From: Imbricaverruca yamaguchii
Taxonomy: Eukaryota; Arthropoda; Thecostraca; Neoverrucidae
Assembly: GCA_034440575.1 (NCBI GenBank)
Contig: JAOTOL010001335.1
Location: forward strand, 372,001-436,000
Direction of reading: 5' to 3'
DNA: 64,000 nucleotides
This document shows positions 10,317-20,649 of this stretch, piece by piece (the first letter of the stretch is position 1; the number at the start of each line of letters is the position of its first letter). The notes beneath the pieces are model-generated. The model saw only the letters and a program-made list of their open reading frames with translations. It was not told the DNA's origin and ran no database searches. Both the position numbers and the translations under genes were made by a program.

Positions 10317-11229
10317 GGGTAAATGGAACACGAGCGATACGTCGCAGCATGCTGCAGCTGCGGCGAGTGAGGATGTCCTGCAAGAGGCGCTAGTGTGTGC
10401 GGGCCTCTCCAACTACCGTCACTGCGTACCGAACCGTTTGTAAATGTGATTTGTAAACTGTTTACAACATTAGCAGGAGCAACAACTACAACAACATGCG
10501 TGGTGGTCGACATGGGAATACGCTTCAGTTGCGGTCATCACATTCAACTGAGCATATCGTCTGCAACTGTTCGGCAGAAGTCTGCAAGCCACGTGGTGGC
10601 CATTTCCCGAATGAGCGGTATGCGCATTTGAGTGGCACGTTCTGTGCGAAACAATTTCCACTTGGTCGTAGCGTGGCCTTGGCATACATGCGGCCTAACA
10701 TTCAGCTCACAGCATAGACAGCGCTTAGAAACTTAGTGGACCGCGAAACCCAACCAAAGAGGACTTCAGTGCGTTCGAACTTCCTTCGATACGGGTCAGC
10801 ACCCTGGGCGACGTCGAACTACCTTCGATATAGACCTAATAAAATATTGCGAGAAAATATTTCGGCACGATCGTGCCGCTTCCCAACGCCTCTTATCCCA
10901 GCGATATTCAACACGTATTTTCCAGCATGACCGTGCCACTTGGACAGTGCCGTGCACTCATGAGACTCGGAGGAGGCCTTCCGGGAGCTGCGTGATGGAG
11001 ATGTATGGTCCCTGAGCTGATCAGAAGGGTTATCGGGGTGCTGGAGCAAGGGTTGTGATAGGATATCAATCAATAGACTCGGATATACCTCTCAGCTATC
11101 GCTACCCCCCCCCCATGTTTACGGACACATATCATTGGATGGTCGATGACAACAAGATGGCAGCGAGAGGATGTCCATTTCAGGACTCATCCGGACAAAG
11201 CTGACAGTGAGTTCGCTCCGCGACCAAAA
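10317..11229. other. Single-copy stretch of ~900 bp, no gene recognised
   Basis: Mixed composition. Two imperfect internal echoes occur: AACTTCCTTCGATA / AACTACCTTCGATA near 10780-10830, and GATCGTGCCGCTT / TGACCGTGCCACTT near 10870-10940. A C-run of nine lies at about 11106. Frames are short and overlapping. Confidence 0.4.
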
Positions 11230-11485
11230 TCACGACCACGACCACAATAATGACCATGGCATGATCACAACTACGAATGCGACCATAGCCACGACCACAA
11301 TAATTACCATAGCCACGACCACAATAACGACCATAGTCACGACCACAATAACGACCATAACCACGACCATTACCACGACACGATCACAACCACAACAATG
11401 ACCACAACCACGACCACAGCCATGATCACGGCCGCAGTCACAACCACAACCGCAACCACAACCACAACCACGACTACAGCACTTG
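11230..11485. repeat. (ACGACC / ACAACC)n hexamer-type array
   Basis: Purine/pyrimidine-patterned repeats of CACGACCACAATAACGACCA grade into CCACAACCACAACC. Low-complexity Thr/Ile-rich (plus) and Val/Cys-rich (minus) frames are artefacts. Confidence 0.85.
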
Positions 11486-11901
11486 GTGCTCAGTGCAAAC
11501 TGGGCCACGAGCCGTGACCGCATCTTCACACATGAAAATCCAGCCACCGCGTCCTAGATGTCCCAGGATGCCAAATTATGCATTCGTCTAGTAGCATGCT
11601 ATCCGTATGCTTCGAAGTCAAGACACAGGCTTTCGGTATCTTCGAAACCAGCAAGACGATTTCGAATTCCCGGGATGTGGGTGTAGGAAGCAAGCGTTCA
11701 CCCGAGTAAGTAAGCGGATAAGGGGAGAGAGCAGGCGCACCACCCACCAATTGCCTGGCAAGACTTGCCAGTGTCAGCTTCAGTTCAAACCAGCTGGCAA
11801 GACTTGCCAATGTCCCCAGTTCAAACCAGCTGAAGCTGCTCCCAAGCCAATTTCATCTGGCGTGGAAACATAGTGGTACGTGTCTGTGCTGGTACTGTGG
11901 T
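11486..11901. other. Single-copy spacer with one short tandem duplication
   Basis: A ~44-bp segment containing CTGGCAAGACTTGCCA occurs twice (about 11755-11835). That word is nearly palindromic. No gene recognised. Confidence 0.45.
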
Positions 11902-12235
11902 AGCAGAGTGGTACAGGTGGAAACAGGTGGCACAGGTGGAAACAGATGGAAACAAGTTGTGCAAGTGGAAACGGCTGGTACAGGTGGAAACATATTGAAA
12001 CAAGTTGTACAATTGGAAGCAGGTGGAATAGGTGGAACATGTGGAAATAAGTTGCACAAATGGAAACAGACGGTATAGGTGGAAACGGGTGGTACAGGTG
12101 GTACAGGTGGACACAGGTGGACACAGGTGGACACAGGTGGACACAGGTGGACACAGGTGGACACAGGTGGACACATGTGGACACAGGTGGACACAGGTGG
12201 ATACAGGTGGACACAGGTGGTACAGGTGAAAACAA
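11902..12235. repeat. Array with 11-bp (GGTGGACACAG) and longer GGTGGAAACA units
   Basis: The left half has diverged 10-20 bp GGTGGAAACAGGTGG-type units. The right half (12095-12225) is homogeneous GGTGGACACAG. The gradient suggests recent expansion at the right. Confidence 0.9.
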
Positions 12236-12269
12236 GACACATCTTCCACGGCGAAGCGACGCGAAAGTG

Positions 12270-12539
12270 CTCCGCCGTCAGAAGTTGTGCTCTGCTCCGC
12301 CGTCAGAAGTTGTGCTCTGCTCCGCCGTCAGAAGTTGTGCTCTGCTCCGCCGTCAGAAGTTGTGCTCTGCTCCGCCGTCAGAAGTTGTGCTCTGCTCCGC
12401 CGTCAGAAGTTGTGCTCTGCTCCGCCGTCAGAAGTTGTGCTCTGCTCCGCCGTCAGAAGTTGTGCTCTGCTCCGCCGTCAGAAGTTGTGCTCTGCTCCGC
12501 CGTCAGAAGTTGTGCTCTGCTCCGCCGTCAGAAGTTGTG
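12270..12539. repeat. 25-bp minisatellite, ~11 identical copies
   Basis: The unit is TCCGCCGTCAGAAGTTGTGC plus TCTGC. Copies are essentially identical, indicating very recent amplification or homogenisation. Confidence 0.95.
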
Positions 12540-12812
12540 GGCGAGTTGACAGAGATTGTGCTTGAGCAGTGCTCTGCGGCGTAGTGATCCTACACGGTGC
12601 TGCCTTAAGCAGCGCCCTGCGGCGTAGTGATCCTACACGGTGCTGCCTTCTTCGAGCACCCGATGCGTCGCTCAAGGAAGGTAACAACGACAACGCAAAC
12701 AAGCTGCTGACAAATAGTTATGATGCTATTAGAAGGATGACAATGGGCCACCTCGCACGGAATGAGACGAAATGTACGGTGTTTCCATGGCAAAGGTAAT
12801 ACATCTAGGAGA
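12540..12812. other. Spacer with a 43-bp tandem duplication
   Basis: A block containing GCGGCGTAGTGATCCTACAC occurs twice (about 12575-12655), copies 43 bp apart. The rest up to 12812 is single-copy. No gene recognised. Confidence 0.5.
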
Positions 12813-12977
12813 TGGTGGTGGTGGTTGTTGGTTTTACGACACGTCGACCGTTGAGCCATGTAGCGTCGCCAGGCTCTTACGCCGATTGGTCGCCGGCGAA
12901 AAGTAGCAATAGGTGAGACTCGAACCTACAATCTTTCGATTGTGAGAGAGGTAACTTACCCCTAGACTACTCGTCCC
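12813..12977 (-). mobile_element. tRNA-headed SINE, family B, copy 1
   Basis: Read on the minus strand, the element starts with a tRNA-like head: a Pol III A box TAGTCTAGGGG (12959-12969) and a B box GGTTCGAGTCT (12916-12926). Between them CTCACAATCGAAAGATTGT resembles a tRNA-Val(CAC) anticodon region and makes a 6-bp stem with a GAAA loop. A body containing CGGCGACCAATCGGCG follows, ending in GTGTCGTAAAACCAACAA and a CCACCACC tail. Flanks CATCTAGGAGA (12802-12812) and CATCTCGGAGA (12978-12988) match 10/11, a probable target-site duplication. SINEs of this design are Pol III-transcribed and mobilised by a partner LINE. Confidence 0.8.
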
Positions 12978-12988
12978 CATCTCGGAGA

Positions 12989-13396
12989 ACTGTTCAAGTT
13001 TCGACCTGTGAATTTCACTTCCTCTGTCGATTTCTAATCTAATTTCTAATTCACAGGTCGCACGGCCCGTGCGACCTGTCGACATCGACTTGACGGAACC
13101 GAAAATGACCGGAACTGGCACTGGGGTCAACCACATGGCAAACATATGTGAACCCAATGCGTCGTGGTTCAATATACGCCATGCGCAGTCGCCAAGGACG
13201 GAGTTCTGGGCGACCTCAGCTGTAGAAACGGCCGGCAAAGGCCGACCCAGCTGCAACTCCAACTCCAACCTCATGCAAGATTCCGCGCGCATACGTCCTA
13301 CAAGCCGTTTCTAAGTGACTTTTCAAGTAGGCAAGCTGTGAGAGTGCTGGCGTGGGATGAGCTCTGCGGGACAGCCGGTGGTGTCCGGTACGTGTG
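12989..13396. other. Single-copy spacer
   Basis: No recognisable gene. A short inverted repeat occurs near 13050-13075, where CACAGGTCGCACGGCC is followed by GGCCCGTGCGACCTGT, a strong hairpin with almost no loop. Confidence 0.45.
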
Positions 13397-13688
13397 TTCG
13401 GTTGTTCAGTTTGGTCGGTTTGTTCGGTTGTTCGGTTGTTCGGTTGTTGGGTTGTTGGGTTGTTGGGTTGTTGGGTTGTTCGGTTGTTCGGTTGTTCGGT
13501 TGTTCGGTTGTTCGGTTGTTCGGTTGTTCGGTTGTTCGGTTGTTCGGTTGTTCGGTTGTTCGGTTGTTCGGTTGTTCGGTTGTTCGGTTGTTCGGTTGTT
13601 CGGTTGTTCGGTTGTTCGGTTGTTCGGTTGTTCGGTTTGTGAGGGTGTTCGGTTGTTCGGTTTGTGAGGGTGTTCGGTTGTTCGGTTT
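13397..13688. repeat. 8-bp minisatellite (CGGTTGTT)n
   Basis: About 27 nearly perfect 8-bp units, with a GGGTTGTT block at 13445-13478 and three GTTTGTGAGGGTG interruptions at the right end. Frames reading as octapeptide repeats on both strands are artefacts of a stop-free unit. Confidence 0.94.
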
Positions 13689-13970
13689 GTGAGGGTGCTG
13701 GTGTGGGCCGAGTTCTGCTGGAAACAGCCAGCAGCGTCGGTTTCTCCTGGATCGGAGACGACACCGCACCACCGGAGCCCCCCCCCCCTCCCCAGCCGCG
13801 CACGATACCGACCAGCGATGGCCACGGCCGCCCGACTGCCGCGCCGATCACATTCAAATCACGGACATATCACTGAGATGGTGCGGGGCCGGGCCGGGTG
13901 CGCGTCGTGCGGGGCCGGGCCTGACAGAACGGGCGGCGGCCACCCAGGCGCCGCCGACCCGGGCCGAGCT
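13689..13970. other. Single-copy GC-rich spacer
   Basis: GC-rich DNA with a C-run at about 13780. No domain in any frame. Confidence 0.35.
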
Positions 13971-14424
13971 CTGACCTCCACACCTGGCGGCCTGACAGCC
14001 CGACCTCTGACCTGAACACCTGGCGGCCTGACAGCCCGACCTCCACACCTGGCGGCCAGACAGCCCGACCTCTGACCTGAATACCTGACGGCCAGACAGC
14101 CCGACCTCTGACCTCCACACCTGGCGACCAGACAGCCCGACCTCTGACCTGAATACCTGGCGGCCAGACAGCCCGACCTCTGACCTCCACACCTGGCGAC
14201 CAGACAGCCCGACCTCTGACCTGAATACCTGGCGGCCAGACAGCCCGACCTCTGACCTGAATACCTGGCGACCAGACAGCCCGACCTCTGACCTGAATAC
14301 CTGGCGGCCAGACAGCCCGACCTCTGACCTGAATACCTGGCGGCCAGACAGCCTGACCTCTTACCTGCACACCTGGCGGCCAGACAGCCTGACCTCTGAC
14401 CTCCACACTTGGTGGCCAGACAGC
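13971..14424. repeat. 36-bp minisatellite, ~12 copies
   Basis: The unit contains CCAGACAGCCCGACCTCTGA, followed by CCTGAATACCTGGCGG. Two subtypes alternate irregularly (GAATACCTGGCGG versus CCACACCTGGCGA). Confidence 0.93.
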
Positions 14425-14439
14425 CACCGGAGCAGACAC

Positions 14440-15170
14440 ACTCCACCGTGCGACAGGCAACCATGGAAACAGACACACACTCCACCGGTGCGACAGGTAA
14501 CCATGGAAACAGACACACACCGCAGCGGTGCGACAGGTAACCATGGAAACAGACACACACTCCACCGGTGCGACAGGTAACCATGGAAACAGACACACAC
14601 CGCAGCGGTGCGACAGGTAACCATGGAAACAGACACATACTCCACCGGTGCGACAGGTAGCCATGGGAACAGGCATGCATTCCACCGGTGCGACAGGTAA
14701 CCATGGAAACAGACACACACTCCACAGGTGCGACAGGTAACCATGGAAACAGACACACACTCCACAGGTGCGACAGGTAACGATGGAAACAGACACACAC
14801 CGCAGCGGTGCGACAGGTAACCATGGAAACAGACACACACTCCACCGGTGCGACAGGTAACCATGGAAACAGACACACACCGCAGCGGTGCGACAGGTAA
14901 CCATGGAAACAGACACATACTCCACCGGTGCGACAGGTAGCCATGGGAACAGGCATGCACTCCACCGGTGCGACAGGTAACCATGGAAACAGACACACAC
15001 TCCACAGGTGCGACAGGTAACCATGGAAACAGACACACACTCCACAGGTGCGACAGGTAACCATGGAAACAGGCACACACTCCACAGGTGCGACAGGTAA
15101 CGATGGAAACAGGCATACACTTCACCGGTGCGACAGGTAACCATGGAATCAGACGGACATTCCACCCGGT
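14440..15170. repeat. 40-bp minisatellite with a 7-unit (280-bp) higher-order repeat
   Basis: About 18 copies of a 40-bp unit containing GGTGCGACAGGTAACCATGG followed by AAACAGACACACAC. Subtypes differ at the junction (TCCACC, TCCACA, CGCAGC) and by an AGCCATGGGAACAGGCATGC variant. The subtype order from 14461 to 14780 is repeated 280 bp downstream (14741-15060) with only a few differences. Minus-strand frames up to 477 codons run through this and the 36-bp array only because neither unit contains a stop. Confidence 0.94.
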
Positions 15171-15639
15171 CACCGTGTTGATGTCTGTGGAGGAATTGTT
15201 CGTGTTGGCAAACCGATTTTAAGGCACACTCTTCCAAATGACAATGGTCACGTTCCCATAAACCCATAAACACAATGTTTATGGGATAATGGCTGGTGAC
15301 CAAATGGCATGTACTGCATTAGGAATGGCATAACAGCAGTAGATTTGGAATCCGACATAAATGCAAATATGATAACTGATCAGTGGTATTAGTATGTGGA
15401 TATCCCTAAATCAGCTCAATCAGTTCAATTGCGTGTTTATGAAACTAGTTAGCAACCACACGCCGCAACATGCTTTCTAGTCGTGGTAGAAAGCCGCATA
15501 AAACAAGTGCACCATCCGATGGTCATGCATTGATCGAGTTGATATTTATTCGTATTCAAGTGGCTTAACCTAGTCTGCATGCAGCATACGGAGTATGAAA
15601 GATGCAACATCACGCTTAAAATCCGGTGAAAATGTCGTA

Positions 15640-15641
<2 letters not shown>
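15171..15641. other. Single-copy A/T-rich stretch
   Basis: A near-palindromic ACCCATAAACACAATGTTTATGGG lies near 15260. Otherwise no gene, RNA or transposon signature. Confidence 0.4.

Positions 15642-15687
<46 letters not shown>
15642..15687. repeat. (AT)n microsatellite
   Basis: 46 bp of uninterrupted AT dinucleotide. Confidence 0.97.
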
Positions 15688-15690
<3 letters not shown>

Positions 15691-16069
15691 TCTGTTATGG
15701 CAGAAAAATGTTGACTGTAAATGCATGTAGACATAAAGATGCAGGTATATTTCTGTTTTGCCCGCACAATGACCGCGATCTAGTAAGTTATTTCGGTGCA
15801 AGCGAGCATCAACTGCAGTGGTTATAATACAACGCCCATCACCGAGATTTAGCAATTATCACTACCGACGCTGCCACCAACATACACCCACCTACTGATT
15901 ACGGCACTACCGACGCTGCCACCAACATACACCCACCTACTGAACATACACCCACCTACTGATTACGGCACTACGCTCAGCCAGTGGGGCACAAAACAGC
16001 AGCACAACAGTAACAGCAACAGCAGAAGAACACCGCTGGCGCACAACAGCCCGGCACGTTATCAATGCC
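15688..16069. other. Spacer with a tandem duplication
   Basis: The segment GGCACTACCGACGCTGCC plus ACCAACATACACCCACC is duplicated at about 15860-15970, with a partial third copy of its 3' half. No gene recognised. Confidence 0.5.
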
Positions 16070-16144
16070 GCAATGCTATGGCACCACGCAATGCTATGGC
16101 ACCACGCAATGCTATGGCACCACGCAATGCTATGGCACCACGCG
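16070..16144. repeat. 18-bp array, 4 copies
   Basis: Four copies of CAATGCTATGGCACCACG. Confidence 0.93.
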
Positions 16145-16266
16145 CTGACACTGCGGCGTTCAGCGACCCCAGTCTTCTGTCTGACCTCCAATGCGAGGTC
16201 AGACAACGTAGTGCGGCCCTGACCCAGTCCCCTGCCGAGATACGCGTCGCCACCAGCCGACCTTCC
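16145..16266. other. Short single-copy spacer
   Basis: Nothing recognised. Confidence 0.3.
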
Positions 16267-16630
16267 ATGACGTGTGACGTGTGACGTGTGACGTGTGACG
16301 TGTGACGTGACACGTGACGTGTGACACGTGACGTGTGACACGTGACGTGTGACACGTGACGTGTGACACGTGACGTGTGACACGTGACGTGTGACACGTG
16401 ACGTGTGACACGTGACGTGTGACGTATGACGTATGACGTGTGACGTGTGACGTGTGACGTGTGACGTATGACGTGCGACGTGTGACGTGTGACGCGTGAC
16501 GCGTGACGCGTGACGCGTGACGCGTGACGCGTGACGTGTGACGTGACGCGTGACGTGTGACGTGTGACGTGTGACGTGTGACGTGTGACGTGTGACGTGT
16601 GACGTGTGACGTGTGACGTGTGACGTGTGA
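16267..16630. repeat. 7-bp minisatellite (GTGTGAC)n with CACGTGAC variants
   Basis: About 52 heptamers. The plus strand repeats TGACGTGTGACGTG; in 16300-16420 the subtype GTGTGACACGTGACGT creates CACGTG E-box palindromes every 14 bp. Other blocks carry GACGTAT or GACGCGT. Each unit includes a TGACGT CRE half-site. The open minus-strand His/Ser/Thr-rich frames are artefacts. Confidence 0.94.
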
Positions 16631-17077
16631 ACGGCCCATGAGCGTGATTCAGTAATTCGGTCGCTGATATCCAATGGTTAATATCGCGCCGATATGGTTC
16701 AAGAGTACCAATATCGAGAGCGATTCGCATACGCAAGCGAAGAAAGAACCCTCCCGATTCTGCACAAGACATCGACTGTCTGTTTCTCTCGTCGACCCAC
16801 CCTCGCCCGGCCTCCGACCTCCGATCAGTGAGCGCTGATCGGTGACCCTCGCTCCGATCACTGTCCACTGATGTTCGGCTTTCATTGCCAACCACTCGGT
16901 CACCGAACGCCTTCGCGCCTTCGCGCCTTCGAGGCCTCAGCTGGTCGCTGTCCGGTGCGAAGCTGTCGACGTCTCAATCCAGCCGAGCTGTGCGCCGATA
17001 AACAACATACAAGTGCAAACAAGATAGCGGTACCGATTACTTCCAACGAGCCGCGCCGGCTGTTGCTCATGTACCGC
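16631..17077. other. Single-copy spacer
   Basis: CTTCGCGCCTTCGCGCCTTCG near 16910 is a small 10-bp repeat. No gene recognised. Confidence 0.35.
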
Positions 17078-17254
17078 TGATGCACTGGTAGTGCGCCGCC
17101 AGCGCACCGCTAGTGCACTGCTGGTGCACCACTAGTGCACTGCTGGTGCACCACTAGTGCACTGCTGGTGCACCACTAGTGCACGACTAGTGTAACGCTA
17201 GTGTAACGCTAGTGTAACGCCAGTGTAGCGCCAGTGTAACGCCGGTGTAACGCC
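17078..17254. repeat. 22-bp then 11-bp minisatellite
   Basis: The left part repeats CACTGCTGGTGCACCACTAG plus TG (22 bp, two 11-bp halves). The right part repeats the 11-mer TAGTGTAACGC. This suggests an 11-bp ancestor that later formed a 22-bp dimer. Confidence 0.9.
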
Positions 17255-17690
17255 ATGATGTCGCGTCTTGGGGTAATATCTGGGGATAGTGCCCTGAGAT
17301 ATAGTCATGATGTCGCGTCTTCGGGTAATATCTGGGGATAGTGCCCTCAGATATAGTCATAATGTCGCGTCTCGGGGTAATATCTGGGGATGGTGCCCTG
17401 AGATATAGTCATGATGTCGCGTCTCGGGGTAATATCTGGGGATAATGCCCTGAGATATAGTCATGATGTCGCGTCTCGGGGTAATATCTGGGGATAGTGC
17501 CCTGAGATATAGTCATGATGTCGCGTCTCGGGGTAATATCTGGGGATAGTGCCCTGAGATATAGTCATGATGTCGCGTCTCGGGGTAATATCTGGGTATG
17601 GTGCCCTGAGATATAGTCATGATGTCGCGTCTCGGGGTAATATCTGGGGATAGTGCCCTGAGATATAGTCATGATGTCGCGTCTCGGGAG
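17255..17690. repeat. 52-bp minisatellite, ~8 copies
   Basis: Unit contains ATGATGTCGCGTCTCGGGGT, then AATATCTGGGGATAGTGCCC. Copies are >95% alike by eye. Confidence 0.95.
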
Positions 17691-17828
17691 GTCGCGGAGC
17701 GGTGCTTCCTTGTTGTAGCTTCGTGTAATATCTCAGAACAGTGTTTCGGTATTGTCCTGGTGGGGTGTCCTTGGCTAGTATGTCAACATAGTATCTCATA
17801 ATAGTATTTAGGTGGTGTTTCTGAGCAG
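17691..17828. other. Degraded edge of the 52-bp array
   Basis: Words such as GTAATATCTC and CATAGTATCTC recall the neighbouring unit, so this looks like decayed copies. Confidence 0.4.
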
Positions 17829-18252
17829 TTTCTCGGACCGGTGTCTCGGACCGGTGTCTCGGACCGGTGTCTCGGACTGGTGTCCCGAACTGGTGTCCTG
17901 GACCGGTGTCCCGGACTGGTGTCTCGGACCGGTGTCTCGGACCGGTGTCTCGGACCGGTGTCTCGGACCGGTGTCTCGGACCGGTGTCTCGGACCGGTGT
18001 CTCGGACCGGTGTCTCGGACTGGTGTCTCGGACCGGTGTCTCGGACCGGTGTCTCTGACTGGTGTCTCGGACGGTGTCCCGACTGGTGTCCCGACTGGTG
18101 TCCCGGACCGGTGTCCGGACCGGTGTCTGACCGGTGTCCCGGACCGGTGTCTCGGACCGGTGTCTCGGACCGGTGTCTCGGACTGGTGTCTCGGACCGGT
18201 GTCTCGGACCGGTGTCTCTGACCGGTGTCTCGGACCGGTGTCTCGGACTGGT
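17829..18252. repeat. 13-bp minisatellite (GGACCGGTGTCTC)n
   Basis: About 33 units with GGACTGG and GTCCCGG variants and some 1-2 bp deletions in 18060-18150. Frame-rotating and stop-free on both strands, hence several overlapping artefact frames. Confidence 0.94.
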
Positions 18253-18688
18253 GAAAGCGTTTCAAGACATTGTCTGTCCACAAAGTTTGATTTGCGTACC
18301 GCTCTTATTTCGGCCTTCCAAGAATATTCCAAACAATCTCCATGTACCGACGCATCCCATGGCACCTTTCCAAGGTTATCCCGGCTTTTTATACAGAGTC
18401 TTGCACCGAATTATAGCTGGGGTAGCTTTATGAAAGAGTCCTATGTTAGGCAGAGTTTGTTGCGTGAACTCTGCCCCCACCAGCCGATACATTGATTGCA
18501 GTTCAACGGCAGAATTGTGACAGAGTTTAACGTGCTCCGACAATGCACCGGCACGGCCGCCCCAGCACCTCGTCCCTGGCCTTATCGGGTCAGCTACCGA
18601 TTCATCCTCCCAGTCTGGGGCTAAACGCGAGCAACTTAATCGACTCAATTCCTGTCTTGACAAGTATCCATCTCGTCCGGACACTGCA
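18253..18688. other. Single-copy spacer
   Basis: No gene recognised. Open frames here are continuations from arrays. Confidence 0.35.
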
Positions 18689-19032
18689 CAGACAGTACCA
18701 GTACCATAGCGTACCAGACAGTACCAGTACCATAGCGTACCAGACAGTACCAGTACCATAGCGTACCAGACAGTACCAGTACCATAGCGTACCAGACAGT
18801 ACCAGTACCATAGCGTACCAGACAGTACCAGTACCATAGCGTACCAGACAGCATCAGTGCTATAGCGTACCAGACAGTACCCGTACCATAGCGTACCAGA
18901 CAGCATCAGTGGTATAGCGTACCAGACAGTACCCGTACCATAGCGTACCAGACAGCATCAGTACTATAGCGCACCAGACAGCACCAATACCATAGCGTAC
19001 CAGACAGCACCAGTACTATAGCTGCACCAGTA
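18689..19032. repeat. 26-bp minisatellite, left part (interrupted by a LINE)
   Basis: About 13 copies of CAGACAGTACCAGTACCATA plus GCGTAC. The right portion contains AGCATCAGTGCTATA and AGCACCAGTACTATA variants. The array stops at 19032 where the LINE fragment begins, and resumes at 19604. Confidence 0.94.
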
Positions 19033-19603
19033 CTTTGGAATACTGCATCCAAGCTTGGTCTCCTAGCTATGAAAAAGATTGTTGGCTTTTGGAGAGAGTA
19101 CAAAAAAGGGCTACAAAAATGGTTAATGGCATAAGCAACCTGGCATATGAGGAAAGATTGAAGAAATTGAATATGTTTTCACTTAGATATAGAAGGCTGA
19201 GAGGAGATCTCATCGAGGTCTTTAAATTTGTCAATGGTCTGGAGAGGGGATACCTTGGGGAAATGTTTGAATTTAACAGAAATGATGCAATTAGAGGTCA
19301 TAAATTCAAAATTAAAGTTAACCACAGCAGAACAAGGTTAAGGCAAACTTTCTTCACCAACAGGGTAGTGGAACACTGGAACCAGCTGCCAGAAAACATC
19401 GTCAGTAGCAGCACATTAAACATCTTTAAAAACAGCATAGACAATCATTATAAGAATATAGGGCTTGCTTTTCAGTATTACAGGGAGGGCTGATTGACAG
19501 TTTTGGTGGGCAACTGGTTCAGTGTACAGAGTGCAACCAAGGAGGGCCCTTGTGGCTCATAGTTGCACTCATCTTTTATGTCTTTATGTCTTTATATCTT
19601 TAT
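19033..19603 (+). mobile_element. 5'-truncated CR1-like LINE (C-terminal end of ORF2 plus 3' UTR)
   Basis: The frame from 19035 to the TGA at 19491-19493 translates to about 152 residues with the conserved C-terminal block of CR1/L2-type LINE reverse transcriptases: LEYCIQAWSP, then LLERVQKRATKMV, YEERLKKLNMFSLRYRRLRG, DLIEVFKFVNG and a FTNRVVEHWNQLPENIV block. It starts mid-protein without a methionine, so it is a 5' truncation, typical of target-primed reverse transcription. The frame is intact, so the insertion is fairly young. A ~110-bp 3' UTR ends in short ATGTCTTT/ATATCTTT tandem repeats, as CR1 elements commonly do. It splits the 26-bp array. Confidence 0.9.
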
Positions 19604-19800
19604 AGCGCACCAGACAGTACCAGTACCATAGCGTACCAGACAGTATCAGTATTGTAGCGCACCAGGCAGTACCAGTACCATAGCGCATCAGACAATACCA
19701 GTACCATAGCGTATCAGACAGTACCAGTACCATAGCGTACCAGACAGTACCAATACTATAGCGTACCAGACAGTACCAGTACCATAGCACACCGAACAGC
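19604..19800. repeat. 26-bp minisatellite, right part
   Basis: About seven more copies of the 26-bp CAGACAGTACCAGTACCATA unit continue after the LINE insertion. Confidence 0.94.
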
Positions 19801-20069
19801 ACTAGAGCACAGTGTCGTTAGCATCATAAGATTTGCTATTAACAATGCTACGGATAACGCTATAATGTACGCTGTGAGGTGAAGCTGATGCATTGATTGA
19901 ATGATCCTAATGTTTCACTGACCATGACAAAATCTAAACGCTTTGTCACGAAACGAAGCGAGCTTGCAGACGCTTCGCGGTGTACATCTTTAGATTGTGC
20001 TTCCAGCGTTAATACTTAATGGTGGAAGGGTTAACATTTTTTGTTGTTGTACCGTCTCGCTATGAGCCT
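19801..20069. other. Single-copy spacer
   Basis: A/T-rich. No gene recognised. Confidence 0.35.
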
Positions 20070-20236
20070 GGCGGTGGTTGTTGGTTTTACGACACGTCGA
20101 TTGCTAGTGTCATGTAACGTCGCCAATTTCTCACGCAGATTGGTCGCGGGCGAACAGTAGCGACGGGTATGACTCGAGCACACAATCTTTTGATTGTGAG
20201 GCGGGCAACATACACCCAGACTATTCTTCCCCTGCA
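20070..20236 (-). mobile_element. tRNA-headed SINE, family B, copy 2
   Basis: Same orientation and structure as the copy at 12813-12977, more diverged. On the minus strand the head TAGTCTGGGTG is followed by CCTCACAATCAAAAGATTGT and GCTCGAGTC. The body has CGACCAATCTGCGTGAGAAA and CGACGTTACATGAC, and the 3' end is GTGTCGTAAAACCAACAACC. B-box bases are mutated, so it is probably transcriptionally dead. No clear target-site duplication was found. Confidence 0.75.
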
Positions 20237-20649
20237 TCACGTGCACTTCCCACGTCAGACGAGAAGGCTACTACACGCGTGTTGTAGGGCACTGGCGTCT
20301 ACAGCCCATCAGTGACATACAGATGGTCTCTTGGCAGACCCGGGTCGCCTAGGGTCACCTAGGGTCAACTTAGGTCGACTCGGATGAACACGGCTCGGCT
20401 CGGGCCGAGTCGTACCCGGGGGCGGACCTAGGAGCAAGCGGCACAGGGGAGCAGCTTGATCCTTGCACTCCATACGCCCCCCCCCCCACACACACACACA
20501 CTCGTGTGGCAGCCGATTCACGCCTGACGCGACGCACGTCTCGACCTGCGCTGCCAGCCGAGCGGGGCGGCGCAGGCTGGCACTGCCTCTTCCGCCCACT
20601 GCCGACACTACGCTATGCGCCACCGAGCCGCCACTGGCGAGAAAATCAC
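20237..20649. other. Spacer within the inferred intron, with a short (CA)n
   Basis: GC-rich, with a C-run followed by (CA)n at 20479-20500 and an ~11-bp echo CGGGTCGCCTA/GGGTCACCTA near 20340-20365. No exon with flanking AG/GT was recognised. Confidence 0.35.

Noticed and set aside
13859..15303. Minus-strand Cys/Val/Ser-rich frames of 270-477 codons
   Set aside because: They follow the 36- and 40-bp arrays; the frame rotates through the unit and three frames are open at once.
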